Shown here piece after piece: positions 1 to 8,016 of a DNA stretch of 64,000 nt. A program made the position numbers and the translations under genes. Within the stretch, counting starts at the first letter, position 1; the number at the start of each line of letters is the position of its first letter. The notes under the pieces are model-generated. The model saw only the letters and a list, made by a program, of their open reading frames with translations, was not told where the DNA came from and searched no databases. The stretch covers positions 1 to 64,000 of the forward strand of contig CAVRQQ010000007.1 in NCBI GenBank assembly GCA_963723355.1, read 5' to 3'. Origin of the DNA: JAFDBW01 sp963723355. GTDB taxonomy: Bacteria; Desulfobacterota; Desulfuromonadia; Desulfuromonadales; BM103.

Positions 1-1
1 C

Positions 2-595
2 TACCGCATGGTGCCCGGTGCCCGGTTGGGATTGCGTGGCGCGTTTGGCAACGGTTTTGACCTGGAACTGTTTGCCGAACGGGATGTCCTGATGATTGCC
101 GGTGGCCTCGGTATGGCGCCCTTGCGTGCGCTGTTGATGGCCCTGCTTGTCGATCAGCAACGAAGCGGCAGGATTGTCCTGCTCTACGGTTCACGTGAGC
201 CAAAGGCCCTGCTGTTTCGCGAAGAGCTGGTCGAGTTGGCCCGAACGAAAAGGATCGAACTCAGGTTCTCGGTTGATTTTGCTGCTGACCTGCAGGGGCC
301 TTTCAGTGGTGTCGCCTGCCGGATCGGCCTGGTGAATGAACTACTGGATGACCTGAAGTTCGAGCCGCAGCAGACCGTCGCTGCCGTCTGCGGTCCTCCG
401 GCGCTGTATGGCTGCATCCTGGATGAACTGTCCGCAACCGGCATTCCGGAAAACCGGATTCTGGTCACGCTTGAGAGGCGCATGCGTTGCGGTATCGGTG
501 AATGCTGCCATTGTGTGGCCGCTGACCGTTACATCTGCCGGGACGGGCCGGTTTTCTCGCTGGCCGAGTTGCGCTTGATGCCGGGGGCCATATGA
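2..595 (+). CDS. [NiFe] hydrogenase gamma (FAD/NAD-binding, 2Fe-2S) subunit, 5' partial
   Basis: C-terminal part of a ferredoxin-NADP reductase-type subunit that links a cytoplasmic group 3b-type [NiFe] hydrogenase to NAD(P)H. The reading frame is open to the left edge of the window, so the true start lies outside. A nucleotide-binding stretch (GGLGMAPLRALL) is followed by GSREPKALLF and CGPPALYG, typical of this reductase fold. The C-terminus has a cysteine cluster around MRCGIGECCHC and a later YIC, as in the PyrK/HydG-type 2Fe-2S site. The stop codon overlaps the next ATG (ATGA, 592-595), so it is translationally coupled to the small subunit. By family analogy a 4Fe-4S beta subunit gene should lie upstream. 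Confidence 0.88.
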   Translation, partial: YRMVPGARLGLRGAFGNGFDLELFAERDVLMIAGGLGMAPLRALLMALLVDQQRSGRIVLLYGSREPKALLFREELVELARTKRIELRFSVDFAADLQGPFSGVACRIGLVNELLDDLKFEPQQTVAAVCGPPALYGCILDELSATGIPENRILVTLERRMRCGIGECCHCVAADRYICRDGPVFSLAELRLMPGAI

Positions 596-1338
596 AACTG
601 CGGTCGCCGATTCAAATTGCTTTCACCCGCTTCACCTCCTGCAGTGGCTGCCAGTTGATGTTGCTGAATTGCGAGGAACATCTGGCTGCGCTCTCGGCTC
701 ATATTGTGGTTCAAGAATTCCCGCTGGCCTCCTCATCGCGCGACCTGCCCGGGCCGATCGATCTGGCCCTGGTTGAAGGCTCCATATCAACTCCTGCCGA
801 ACTGGAACGCCTCCTGGATTTGCGTCGCCGGGTCAATCTGCTGGTTGCGGTCGGCAGCTGTGCCATAAGTGGAGGGGTTAACTGCCTGGTATCCGGAGAG
901 CGTGCCCATGCTGTCGACGAGGTTTACGGCCAGGCGCAAGCTGGCATGCATACCTTCCCTCCCCAACCGGTGCATCGGTTCGTGACGGTCGATTGCCAGG
1001 TTCACGGGTGTCCTCCCGAGCGGCACGATCTGCTCGAGGCCCTGGCTTCACTGGAGTGTGGCGGATGGCCGGGACGACAGCTCATGCCGGTCTGTATGGA
1101 GTGCCGGATTCTCGAGAACCGCTGCCTGTTGCTCGAGGCCGGACAGCCCTGTTTGGGGCCGGTCACCTTTGCCGGATGTCACGCCCGCTGTCCCAGCCTC
1201 GGAGTCGGTTGCGAAGGGTGCCGTGGTGACGTGGTCGAGGCCAATCAAGAAGAAATGTTCCGGTTGCTGCTCGAGACGGGCCTGTCGGAGCGGGACGCCC
1301 AAAGGCGCCTTTCGCGCTTTGATAGGGGCAGCCCATGA
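592..1338 (+). CDS. [NiFe] hydrogenase small subunit (group 3b type)
   Basis: Small, electron-transferring subunit of a cytoplasmic [NiFe] hydrogenase, 248 aa. The N-terminal CSGCQLMLLNCE (residues 17-28) is the proximal 4Fe-4S cluster motif in the form typical of group 3 enzymes. VEGS, GSCAISGG and CQVHGCPPE follow, and more cysteines towards the C-terminus (CMECR; CHARCPSLGVGCEGCRG) are positioned for further clusters. There is no Tat signal peptide, so a cytoplasmic enzyme is expected. It starts in an ATGA overlap with the gamma subunit and its stop overlaps the large-subunit ATG (1335-1338), giving a tightly coupled gamma-small-large order. Known relatives reduce NAD(P) with H2 or run in reverse; direction here cannot be told. 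Confidence 0.9.
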   Translation: MKLRSPIQIAFTRFTSCSGCQLMLLNCEEHLAALSAHIVVQEFPLASSSRDLPGPIDLALVEGSISTPAELERLLDLRRRVNLLVAVGSCAISGGVNCLVSGERAHAVDEVYGQAQAGMHTFPPQPVHRFVTVDCQVHGCPPERHDLLEALASLECGGWPGRQLMPVCMECRILENRCLLLEAGQPCLGPVTFAGCHARCPSLGVGCEGCRGDVVEANQEEMFRLLLETGLSERDAQRRLSRFDRGSP

Positions 1339-2590
1339 ACAAGGTAATTATCGATCCATTGACCCGTGTCGAGGGCCATGGCCGGATTGAGCTGATTCTC
1401 AAAGACGGCAGGCTGGATGACGTGCGGGTTCGTATGCTGGAATCCCCACGCCTGTTTGAAAAGATAGTAGTCGGCCGCAAATATGATGAAGTCGCTGACC
1501 TGGTCTGCCGTATCTGTGCGATTTGTTCGGCAGTGCACAAGCTGACGTCTCTCGAAGCTCTCGAACAGGCCATGGGGATCGAGGTGCCGCCCCTTGCCAA
1601 AGCCGTGCGGGAGCTGCTGCTCCTTGGCGGGCATATCCAGAGTCATGCCCTGCACCTGTTCTGCCTGGTCCTGCCGGATTTCAGTGGTGCTGTAAGTATT
1701 GTTGAGCTGCTTAAAGCAGGCAATCCGCTCGCCGCTGCCGGCCTGGAATTGAAGGCTTTTGGCAATCAGATTCAGGAACTGGCCGGTGGCCGGGTCATCC
1801 ACCCGGTCAACCCGGTTGTCGGTGGGGTGATGTATCGACCGCAGAGCCAGCTGCTGCAGGGCCTGGCTGCGAATCTCGAAGTCTGGCAGCGGAAATGGCC
1901 AGCATATGCCGGGGACTTTATTTCATCCAGCCAGATTCCCCGATGCAAGAGCTGTCCGTGGGACTCCACTGGCGACAGGCCAGACCGACAGCTTCTCCCT
2001 ATGTGGAGACAGTCTCTGGACAGACAAGGGCCAGGGCGTATCCGGCATCAAGTTATCGGCAGATCCTTGAGGAACAGCCAAATGATGAGTCTTATGCCAA
2101 ATCCTCCTGCGGGGATTCCGGCCCCTTCATCGTCGGGGCCCTGGCAAGGGCCAGGTTGGCCTCTGCAAGGGGCTGTGCGCAAATCTCTCTACCGACGACA
2201 AACGATATCTATGCCAATAATATCGCACAGGTCAATGAAATCGGCTGGGCCCTTGAGCATGCCCGAATATTGACAGAGACAATTTTGAATGCCGGGGATG
2301 ACGTCTCCTTGCTTGTGGAGTCAATTCAACCACGAGGGGGTGTCGGTACAGCCGTGAAGGAAGCGCCGCGTGGCTTGCTGGTGCATCATTATGTTGTCGA
2401 TGAGTGGGGATATGTCGCTGCCGCTGATGTTGTCACGCCTACCGCGATCAACCAGCTCACGATGAAACAGCAGATTCTGGATGACCTCGCCGGGGTAGGG
2501 GATGTGGAACAGATGCGTATGGTTACGGAACAGATCGTGAGGGCTTTCGATCCTTGCATCTCCTGTGCGGTGCACCTGCTAAAGGTTTGA
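1335..2590 (+). CDS. [NiFe] hydrogenase large subunit, frameshifted
   Basis: Catalytic Ni-Fe subunit. The first frame (from 1335) carries the L1 motif RICAIC; the second frame, open before 1895 and ending at 2590, carries the L2 motif DPCISC close to the C-terminus. These four cysteines bind the Ni-Fe centre. The frames join near 1930: inserting one C in the CC at 1931-1932 gives a continuous protein of about 418 aa, normal for group 3b. The chain ends four residues after the final His of L2 (AVH-LLKV), a short peptide of the kind removed by a maturation protease in group 3 enzymes. Both halves are conserved to the end, so I favour a sequence error over a dead gene. No maturation genes are in the window. 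Confidence 0.82.
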
Positions 2591-2661
2591 TTCCTGCGGA
2601 GGGTCTGTCTATATTGTTGTCCCCCTACTAAAGACCCTCAGGACATGCCTTGCCGTTGAGA

Positions 2662-3874
2662 TCACCTGCTTGGCAGAGACATGAACTGATCCGCGATCTG
2701 TTCGCCGATGCTCAAGGATGCCGTCGCCGCAGGGGAAGGGGCATTGAGGACATGGACCATGCGCCCTTCGCTGATGATGTGAAAATCATCGAGCAATTGC
2801 CCCCGGTGGTCAACCGCCTGCGCGCGTACGCCGCTCCCTCCCGCCACCAAGTCGTTGCTCCGGATTTCCGGTATCAGGCGTTGCAGGCTTTTGACGAACA
2901 GGGCTTTTGAAAAAGACCGCCCGTATTCCTCTATCCCCAACCGCCAGAAACGTGCAGACAACTTCCAGAATCCACTGAAGGCCAGAGTCCTTATCAGGTC
3001 CGAAGGGGAAATGTCCCTGCGCCGGTATCCCTCGCGTTGCATGGCCAGTACGGCGTTCGGCCCGGCTTCGACCGTGTCGTCGATCATGCGTGTGAAATGT
3101 ACGCCGAGAAAAGGCATCTGAGGATTGGGGACCGGGTAGATGAGGTGCCTGACAAGTCGACTGCTTTGCTTTTTGAGACGGTAATACTCACCGCGGAACG
3201 GGACGATCTGTATCGTCGGGTGCAATCCGGCCAACCGGGCGATCCGGTCGGCGTGAAGCCCGGCACAGTTGATCAGGGCCCCGGTACTGAAGGAGCTATG
3301 CGCCGCTCTCGAGCAGGTAGCCGCCGTTCTCTTTGCGAATCCTGCTGATCGGCATACCGAGTTTAATTGACCCCGCCGCGTGCACTGAAAGATTTCGGCG
3401 ATTTTCCTGGTGACCTGCCCATAGTCAACAATCCCGGTCTGCGGAACGAACAGACCATCAATGCCCCTGACGTGTGGCTCACGTTCTTTCAGTTCCGCAG
3501 GTGACAGGCGCTGTAGCCCATCCAGGCCGTTGGCTCGGCCGCGACGTTCGAGTTCTTCGAGTGCCGGTAGCTTCGGTTTCATCCACGGCGACGACGACTT
3601 TGCCGCAACGCTGGTGGGGAATGCCGTGCTCGCTGCAGAAGCGGTAAAGGGCTTCTCTCCCGCTGCAGCAGGTGCTTGCCTTCAGTGAGCCGGGGCGGTA
3701 ATAGAGGCCGGCATGGATCACGCCGCTGTTATGCCCGGTCTGGTGTCCGGCCAGATGCGACTCTTTCTCGAAGAGGGTGATTTTCAGCCCGGGGTTGCGG
3801 GTCATGATCGCCAGCGCCGAGGCGCAGCCGATGATACCGCCGCCGATGATAGCCAGGTCAGTTGTCGTGCTCAT
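2662..3874 (-). pseudogene. lhgO: L-2-hydroxyglutarate oxidase, several frameshifts
   Basis: FAD-dependent DAO-family oxidase that converts L-2-hydroxyglutarate to 2-oxoglutarate. The N-terminal frame (start 3874) has the Rossmann motif IGGGIIGCASAL and then GHQTGHNSGVIHAGLYY, very typical of LhgO. At about 3572 the frame slips; removing one base from the TT at 3572-3573 links it to LPALEELERRGRANG. A second pair of slips lies at about 3305-3385, where another frame reads LGMPISRIRKENGGYLLESG before the main frame resumes with HSSFSTGALINCAGLHADRI. The C-terminus (GSGVRAQAV, then a final helix) is complete, giving about 400 aa, the usual length. It is either a pseudogene or a gene damaged by indel errors. 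It converges with the hydrogenase operon. Confidence 0.8.
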
Positions 3875-4117
3875 CCTTTGGTGTCTTCCCTTGCTGATTC
3901 AGGATCGTCCTGCAAACACTCCGGCCGCTGGCTGAATGGTGTTCTTTGAATTATAACCGGCCCGGAGGTGGGGTCAAAGCAATCGGGATCATTTGTGTAC
4001 CGAACCGTTTTCATGACCGTTCATGCACCACGCACAATGCCCATTATGAGCCACATTATAAACACCAATATCATGCAAAATGTGGCGTGGTCCTCTGAAA
4101 GCGGATAATGGGTTCAT
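3875..4117. other. Intergenic region upstream of lhgO
   Basis: No convincing gene here. It lies between the lhgO start and the uraA terminator and probably holds the lhgO promoter. An 8-base inverted repeat (CCCATTAT near 4038, ATAATGGG near 4105) is the only structure I noticed. Confidence 0.4.
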
Positions 4118-4147
4118 AAAAAAGCGCCCTGTTGGCAGGGCGCCCGT
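4118..4147 (-). terminator. Rho-independent terminator of upp-uraA
   Basis: Perfect stem GCGCCCTG/CAGGGCGC (4124-4131 and 4136-4143) with a TTGG loop. On the minus strand it is followed by six T residues (A run 4118-4123), directly after the uraA stop. Confidence 0.9.
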
Positions 4148-4179
4148 TTAATTCATAACGTTACTTTTCGGTGAGGCTG

Positions 4180-5496
4180 TCAACCTCTCGCCTGCGGCAG
4201 GATCAGGTTCAGAAGCACGCCGATGATACCGGCCAGGCCGATCCCGCCAAGTTTGACAACGGTCAGGTCGAAGTTCATGCCGCCGATCCCGAACACCAGA
4301 ATGACTGCGACGATCGTCAGGTTGCGCGGCTGCATCAGATCGGTGCCCGCCCTGACCAGGGTGTTGATGCCGATCACTGCAATCGCGCCGAACAGCAGGA
4401 CCATGATGCCGCCCATGACCGGTACCGGGATGGTGTTGAGGAAGCCGCCGAGCTTGCCGATGAAGGCGAGCAGGATCGCCGCAATGGCTGCCCAGGTCAT
4501 GATAAACGGGTTGAAGGAGCGGGTCAGGGCCACGGCGCCGGAGACCTCGGAGTAGGTGGTGTTGGGCGGTCCGCCGAGACACGCCGCCAGGCTGGTGGCG
4601 AGACCGTCGCCGAGCATGGTTTTGTGTATGCCGGGATCGTCGACGTAGTCTTTGCCGGTGATGCTGCCGATCGCCAGGACGTCGCCGAAGTGTTCTATCG
4701 CCGGGGCAATCGCGACCGGTACGATAAAGAGAATCGCTTCGAGATTCCAGACCGGCAGGGTGAAGTCCGGAACTGCCAGCCATGGCGCATCGAGGACCTT
4801 CTGCATCGAAACCAGCGTCGGTCCGGTCCAGTTCTGCAGCGCTCCTGGATCAAAGCTCGCCTGGATCGAACTTGAGATTCCGCTCAAGTCGAGCCCGAGA
4901 GCAGTGAGGTAACCGGCGATGATGCCGCAGAGGATCGGGATCAGCCTGAACAGCCCCTTGCCAAGCAACGAAACGAGGACGGTAACGACCAGTGCCACTC
5001 CTGCAACCATGTAGGCAGTCGGCTGCGGGACCAGCCAGGCGGCGCCGTCACCGGTGCGGCCTGAGGCCATGTGCACGGCGACCGGGGCCAGGACCAGGCC
5101 GATGACCATGATCACGGGTCCGGTCACGACCGGCGGCAGGATGCGATGCAGGATATCGGAACCGAAGACCCTTATGCCGAGGCTGATAAGAACGTAAAGC
5201 AGCCCTGCTGCAGCCAGGCCGCACATCGTGCCGGGAATGCCCCACTGCTGTACGCCGTAGATGATCGGCGCGATGAAGGCGAAACTGGAAGCCAGGAACA
5301 CCGGGACCTTGCCGCGTGTGACCAGCTGGAATACCAATGTGCCGGCGCCGGCCGTAAAGAGCGCGACATTGGCGTTCAAGCCGGTCAGAAGCGGGACCAG
5401 GACCAGTGCGCCGAAGGCGACAAAGAGCATCTGGGCGCCAATGACGATCTGCTTGGGGTTGAGGCTGAACTTATTGTCCTGCAGGTTCTCTGACAT
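4180..5496 (-). CDS. uraA: Uracil permease (NCS2 / uracil-xanthine permease family)
   Basis: Inner-membrane proton-coupled uracil transporter, 438 aa, the normal length for NCS2 carriers. The protein is almost entirely hydrophobic, with about 14 membrane segments. Family hallmarks include PVFLASSFAFIAP, a conserved acidic segment (AIEHFGDVLAIG) and GGPPNTTYSEVSGAVALT in the substrate-binding half. It sits 75 bases behind upp on the same strand and shares the strong terminator at 4118-4147, so the two form a uracil uptake and salvage operon; that neighbour is what favours uracil over xanthine. No regulatory site such as a PyrR-binding loop was evident. Confidence 0.93.
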   Translation of the reverse strand: MSENLQDNKFSLNPKQIVIGAQMLFVAFGALVLVPLLTGLNANVALFTAGAGTLVFQLVTRGKVPVFLASSFAFIAPIIYGVQQWGIPGTMCGLAAAGLLYVLISLGIRVFGSDILHRILPPVVTGPVIMVIGLVLAPVAVHMASGRTGDGAAWLVPQPTAYMVAGVALVVTVLVSLLGKGLFRLIPILCGIIAGYLTALGLDLSGISSSIQASFDPGALQNWTGPTLVSMQKVLDAPWLAVPDFTLPVWNLEAILFIVPVAIAPAIEHFGDVLAIGSITGKDYVDDPGIHKTMLGDGLATSLAACLGGPPNTTYSEVSGAVALTRSFNPFIMTWAAIAAILLAFIGKLGGFLNTIPVPVMGGIMVLLFGAIAVIGINTLVRAGTDLMQPRNLTIVAVILVFGIGGMNFDLTVVKLGGIGLAGIIGVLLNLILPQARG

Positions 5497-5571
5497 TGAA
5501 TATGCTCCTGTGATGAATTTTGTGCTTCTGCCCGGAAACGCCGGGTAAAGAAGGTGCCCTTGACCGGGTCG

Positions 5572-6198
5572 CTACTTGGTGCCGAAGATCTTGTCTCCGG
5601 CGTCGCCGAGGCCGGGCAGAATGTAGCCGACCTCGTTCAGCTTTTCGTCGATCGCTGCGACATAGATGTCTACATCCGGATGTTTCTTCTGCAGTGCGGC
5701 AATCCCCTCCGGGGCGGCAACCAGGAACAAACCCTTGATCTTTTTGCAGCCCGATTCCTTGAGCATGTCGATCGCGGCGATCACGCTGCCGCCGGTCGCC
5801 AGCATCGGGTCGAGAATCATGGCCGTACGATCTTCAATCCGGCTGGTGAATTTCTCGTAGTAGGCGACGGGCTCCAGCGTCTGTTCGTTGCGGTAGAGGC
5901 CTATGACGCTGACCCTGGCACTCGGGATCAGGTCGAGGACGCCGTCCATCATGCCGAGCCCGGCACGCAGAATCGGCACGACAGTGATCTTCTTGCCCTT
6001 GATCGTATCGACCGAGACCTGTCCGGCCCAACCCTTGATGGTTTCCTTCTCCGTCTCCAGGTCGCTGGTCGCTTCGTAGGTCAGCAGGCGCGCAACTTCC
6101 GAGGCGAGTTCGCGAAAATCCTTGGTGCTGACGTCATCACGGCGCATCAGGCCCAGCTTGTGTCGAACCAGGGGGTGCTTGATCTCATGAACGGACAC
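5572..6198 (-). CDS. upp: Uracil phosphoribosyltransferase
   Basis: Converts uracil and PRPP to UMP in the pyrimidine salvage pathway. At 208 aa it matches the family length. The PRPP-binding motif DPMLATGGS lies at residues 130-138, and the C-terminal YILPGLGDAGDKIFGT is the conserved uracil-binding end. The start ATG at 6198 is preceded by an AAGGAG Shine-Dalgarno on the minus strand. It is first in the upp-uraA operon and divergent from the Nudix gene at 6350. Confidence 0.96.
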   Translation of the reverse strand: MSVHEIKHPLVRHKLGLMRRDDVSTKDFRELASEVARLLTYEATSDLETEKETIKGWAGQVSVDTIKGKKITVVPILRAGLGMMDGVLDLIPSARVSVIGLYRNEQTLEPVAYYEKFTSRIEDRTAMILDPMLATGGSVIAAIDMLKESGCKKIKGLFLVAAPEGIAALQKKHPDVDIYVAAIDEKLNEVGYILPGLGDAGDKIFGTK

Positions 6199-6349
6199 GA
6201 TTGTCTCCTTTGTGGTGGGGTGCTGAGAAAAAAATCACAACAAATTATCATGATCGTCACCTTGCAGCAAGCAAATGAAAGGGTGAAATTGATTACGGTT
6301 ATGGCTTCATCAATGGCATTGCCGACCATGATCTGCTATCGTAAGCGGC

Positions 6350-6763
6350 ATGGAACTCCAGGGTGGGACAGAGCAGACGGAAATGCCGTTATTGGTTACG
6401 GCTGCCGTGATTTTTGATGGCGAAAAAGTTTTGCTGACCAGACGGCCGGATGACAAGCGCCATCCCGGTTTCTGGGAATTCCCGGGCGGCAAGGTTGACC
6501 CCGGCGAAAGCCCCGAACAAGCCCTCTGCCGTGAGATGCGGGAAGAGCTTGATGTCGAGGTCCGGGTCAGTGGTATTTACGAAGTCGTTTTCCATCGTTA
6601 CGACTGGGGCCCGGTCCTGATCCTTGCCTACAAATGCCAGCTCCTGACAGACACGCTGCGCGATCTCGGTGTGGCAGAGCACCGCTGGGTCCTGCCGCGC
6701 GAAATGGTGAATTTCAACATCCTGCCGGCAGACCAGCCAATCATTGATCGACTGAATACCTGA
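6350..6763 (+). CDS. MutT-like Nudix hydrolase
   Basis: Small Nudix hydrolase (137 aa) resembling MutT, which cleaves oxidised nucleoside triphosphates such as 8-oxo-dGTP. The Nudix box runs from G47 to V69 (GGKVDPGESPEQ, then REMREELDV). All catalytic Glu/Arg positions are present, but the last Gly of the consensus is Asp. The C-terminal half ends in WVLPREMVNFNILPADQPII, a typical MutT ending. An internal ATG at 6383 (MPLLVTAAVIF) would give a 126-aa protein whose N-terminus fits MutT better; neither start has a strong Shine-Dalgarno. It stands alone, divergent from upp. Substrate is inferred only from family. Confidence 0.85.
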   Translation: MELQGGTEQTEMPLLVTAAVIFDGEKVLLTRRPDDKRHPGFWEFPGGKVDPGESPEQALCREMREELDVEVRVSGIYEVVFHRYDWGPVLILAYKCQLLTDTLRDLGVAEHRWVLPREMVNFNILPADQPIIDRLNT

Positions 6764-7051
6764 TACACCATCAAAGTTGACCTCTCTGAACTATCGGATA
6801 TGATTTTAGAACGGTATTTTTCTGTTCCGTGATAATTCTCTCCAGAATTTGTTAAATATCTGATTTATCTGATTATATATTGTTTTTTCAGGAATTCTGC
6901 ACCCAATAAGTGGGATTTTTTACACCCTCACGCTTTGCTTTTAACTAACTTTTTTAAGCAAATCGTTGACAATAATAAAACAGCGTATTATTTTATTCCG
7001 CATAGATCTTTTATTTGTTATTTTTTTTGCGATTCCATCAAGGAGTTATCC

Positions 7052-7816
7052 GTGCCCTCCAGAGACAAGGAATCATATTCTATACAAGCCGTTGAAAACG
7101 CTCTCGATGTTCTGGAAGCCCTCAGTGAGATAGACGACGACGTCCGTATCAGTCAGCTGAGTGAAAAGCTTGCCATGAACAAGACGAGCGTTTTTCGTCT
7201 TCTGGCAACGTTTGAAAATCGTGGCTATGTCGAACGCGAGGAGCAGTCGGGAAAGTACCGTCTCGGACTGTCTGCCTATGAAATCGGTCAGAAGTTCCTG
7301 TCGCGAATGGGTTTGTTGAGACATGCCCGTCCGGTTGTCGAACGTTTGGCCCGGGGCTGCAATGAGGCGGTCTATATCGCGGTTCGACGGCGCAAGGAAG
7401 TCCTTTTCCTGGACATGATCGACACCACCCAGAAAGTCAAGATCGTGTCTCTGGTCGGTAAACGATTCCCTCTCGAAACAACCGCCGCCGGTCAGGTTCT
7501 GCTGGCCTTTAACAAGGGGCAGGAGAAAATCGTCGCTGAGCCTGGCAATCCTGCCGCAAGTCATTTTACGGTAATCCGTGGTCATGGTTACGCCCAGGAC
7601 AATGATGCTTTGGGAGAAGGTATTGCCAGTGTGGCGGCTCCGCTGTTTGGCAGCGGCGGCAAGCTGCATGGTGCAATCTGTGTCGTCGGCCCGGAATTCC
7701 GTCTCACCAGCGAAGTTATTCAGAAGCAGATTCTGAATCCACTTCTCGATACCTGCGGCATCGTTTCTTCCAAGCTGGGATGGCATTCTCCCTATATCCC
7801 GCGAAATTTGACCTGA
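7052..7816 (+). CDS. IclR-family transcriptional regulator
   Basis: 254-aa regulator with an N-terminal winged helix-turn-helix (about residues 8-65: IQAVENALDVLEAL, then MNKTSVFRLLATFENRGYV) and a C-terminal effector-binding domain (ETTAAGQVLLAF, GIASVAAPLFGSGG, GAICVVGP). I chose the GTG at 7052 because AAGGAG lies six bases upstream (7040-7045); the longer open frame from 6935 reads through an AT-rich promoter-like stretch and encodes an implausible N-terminus. No obvious catabolic target lies beside it; the next gene is the cNMP/CBS protein. A weak inverted repeat (GAACGG, 7 bases, CTGTTC) near 6810-6832 could be an operator, but this is a guess. Confidence 0.88.
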   Translation: MPSRDKESYSIQAVENALDVLEALSEIDDDVRISQLSEKLAMNKTSVFRLLATFENRGYVEREEQSGKYRLGLSAYEIGQKFLSRMGLLRHARPVVERLARGCNEAVYIAVRRRKEVLFLDMIDTTQKVKIVSLVGKRFPLETTAAGQVLLAFNKGQEKIVAEPGNPAASHFTVIRGHGYAQDNDALGEGIASVAAPLFGSGGKLHGAICVVGPEFRLTSEVIQKQILNPLLDTCGIVSSKLGWHSPYIPRNLT

Positions 7817-8016
7817 TCTCCTTGAGCGGACGGTTCGGTTTTCTTTTGCTGATGCGTCCAGGTCGGGATCAATTCCATTCTCGTTGCGAAATCGCCCCAA
7901 AAGTCTTCTTCCGGAAGCTTAAAGCGTTTGCCCATCTGTGCGATTAATGATAAATTATCACCGAATTTGAGGGCCGCCTCTTACTTTAATTTAGCCTGTG
8001 CAACGTTAATATCCCT

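Noticed and set aside
1895..1960. Programmed -1 frameshift in the hydrogenase large subunit
   Set aside because: No slippery heptamer or downstream structure is evident, and the many other indels in the window make a base error far more likely.
5554..6417. Plus-strand frame of 287 codons opposite upp
   Set aside because: Shadow of upp, whose PRPP motif and length are typical.
6935..7051. N-terminal extension of the IclR regulator
   Set aside because: AT-rich, hydrophobic and unlike IclR proteins; the GTG at 7052 has an ideal Shine-Dalgarno.
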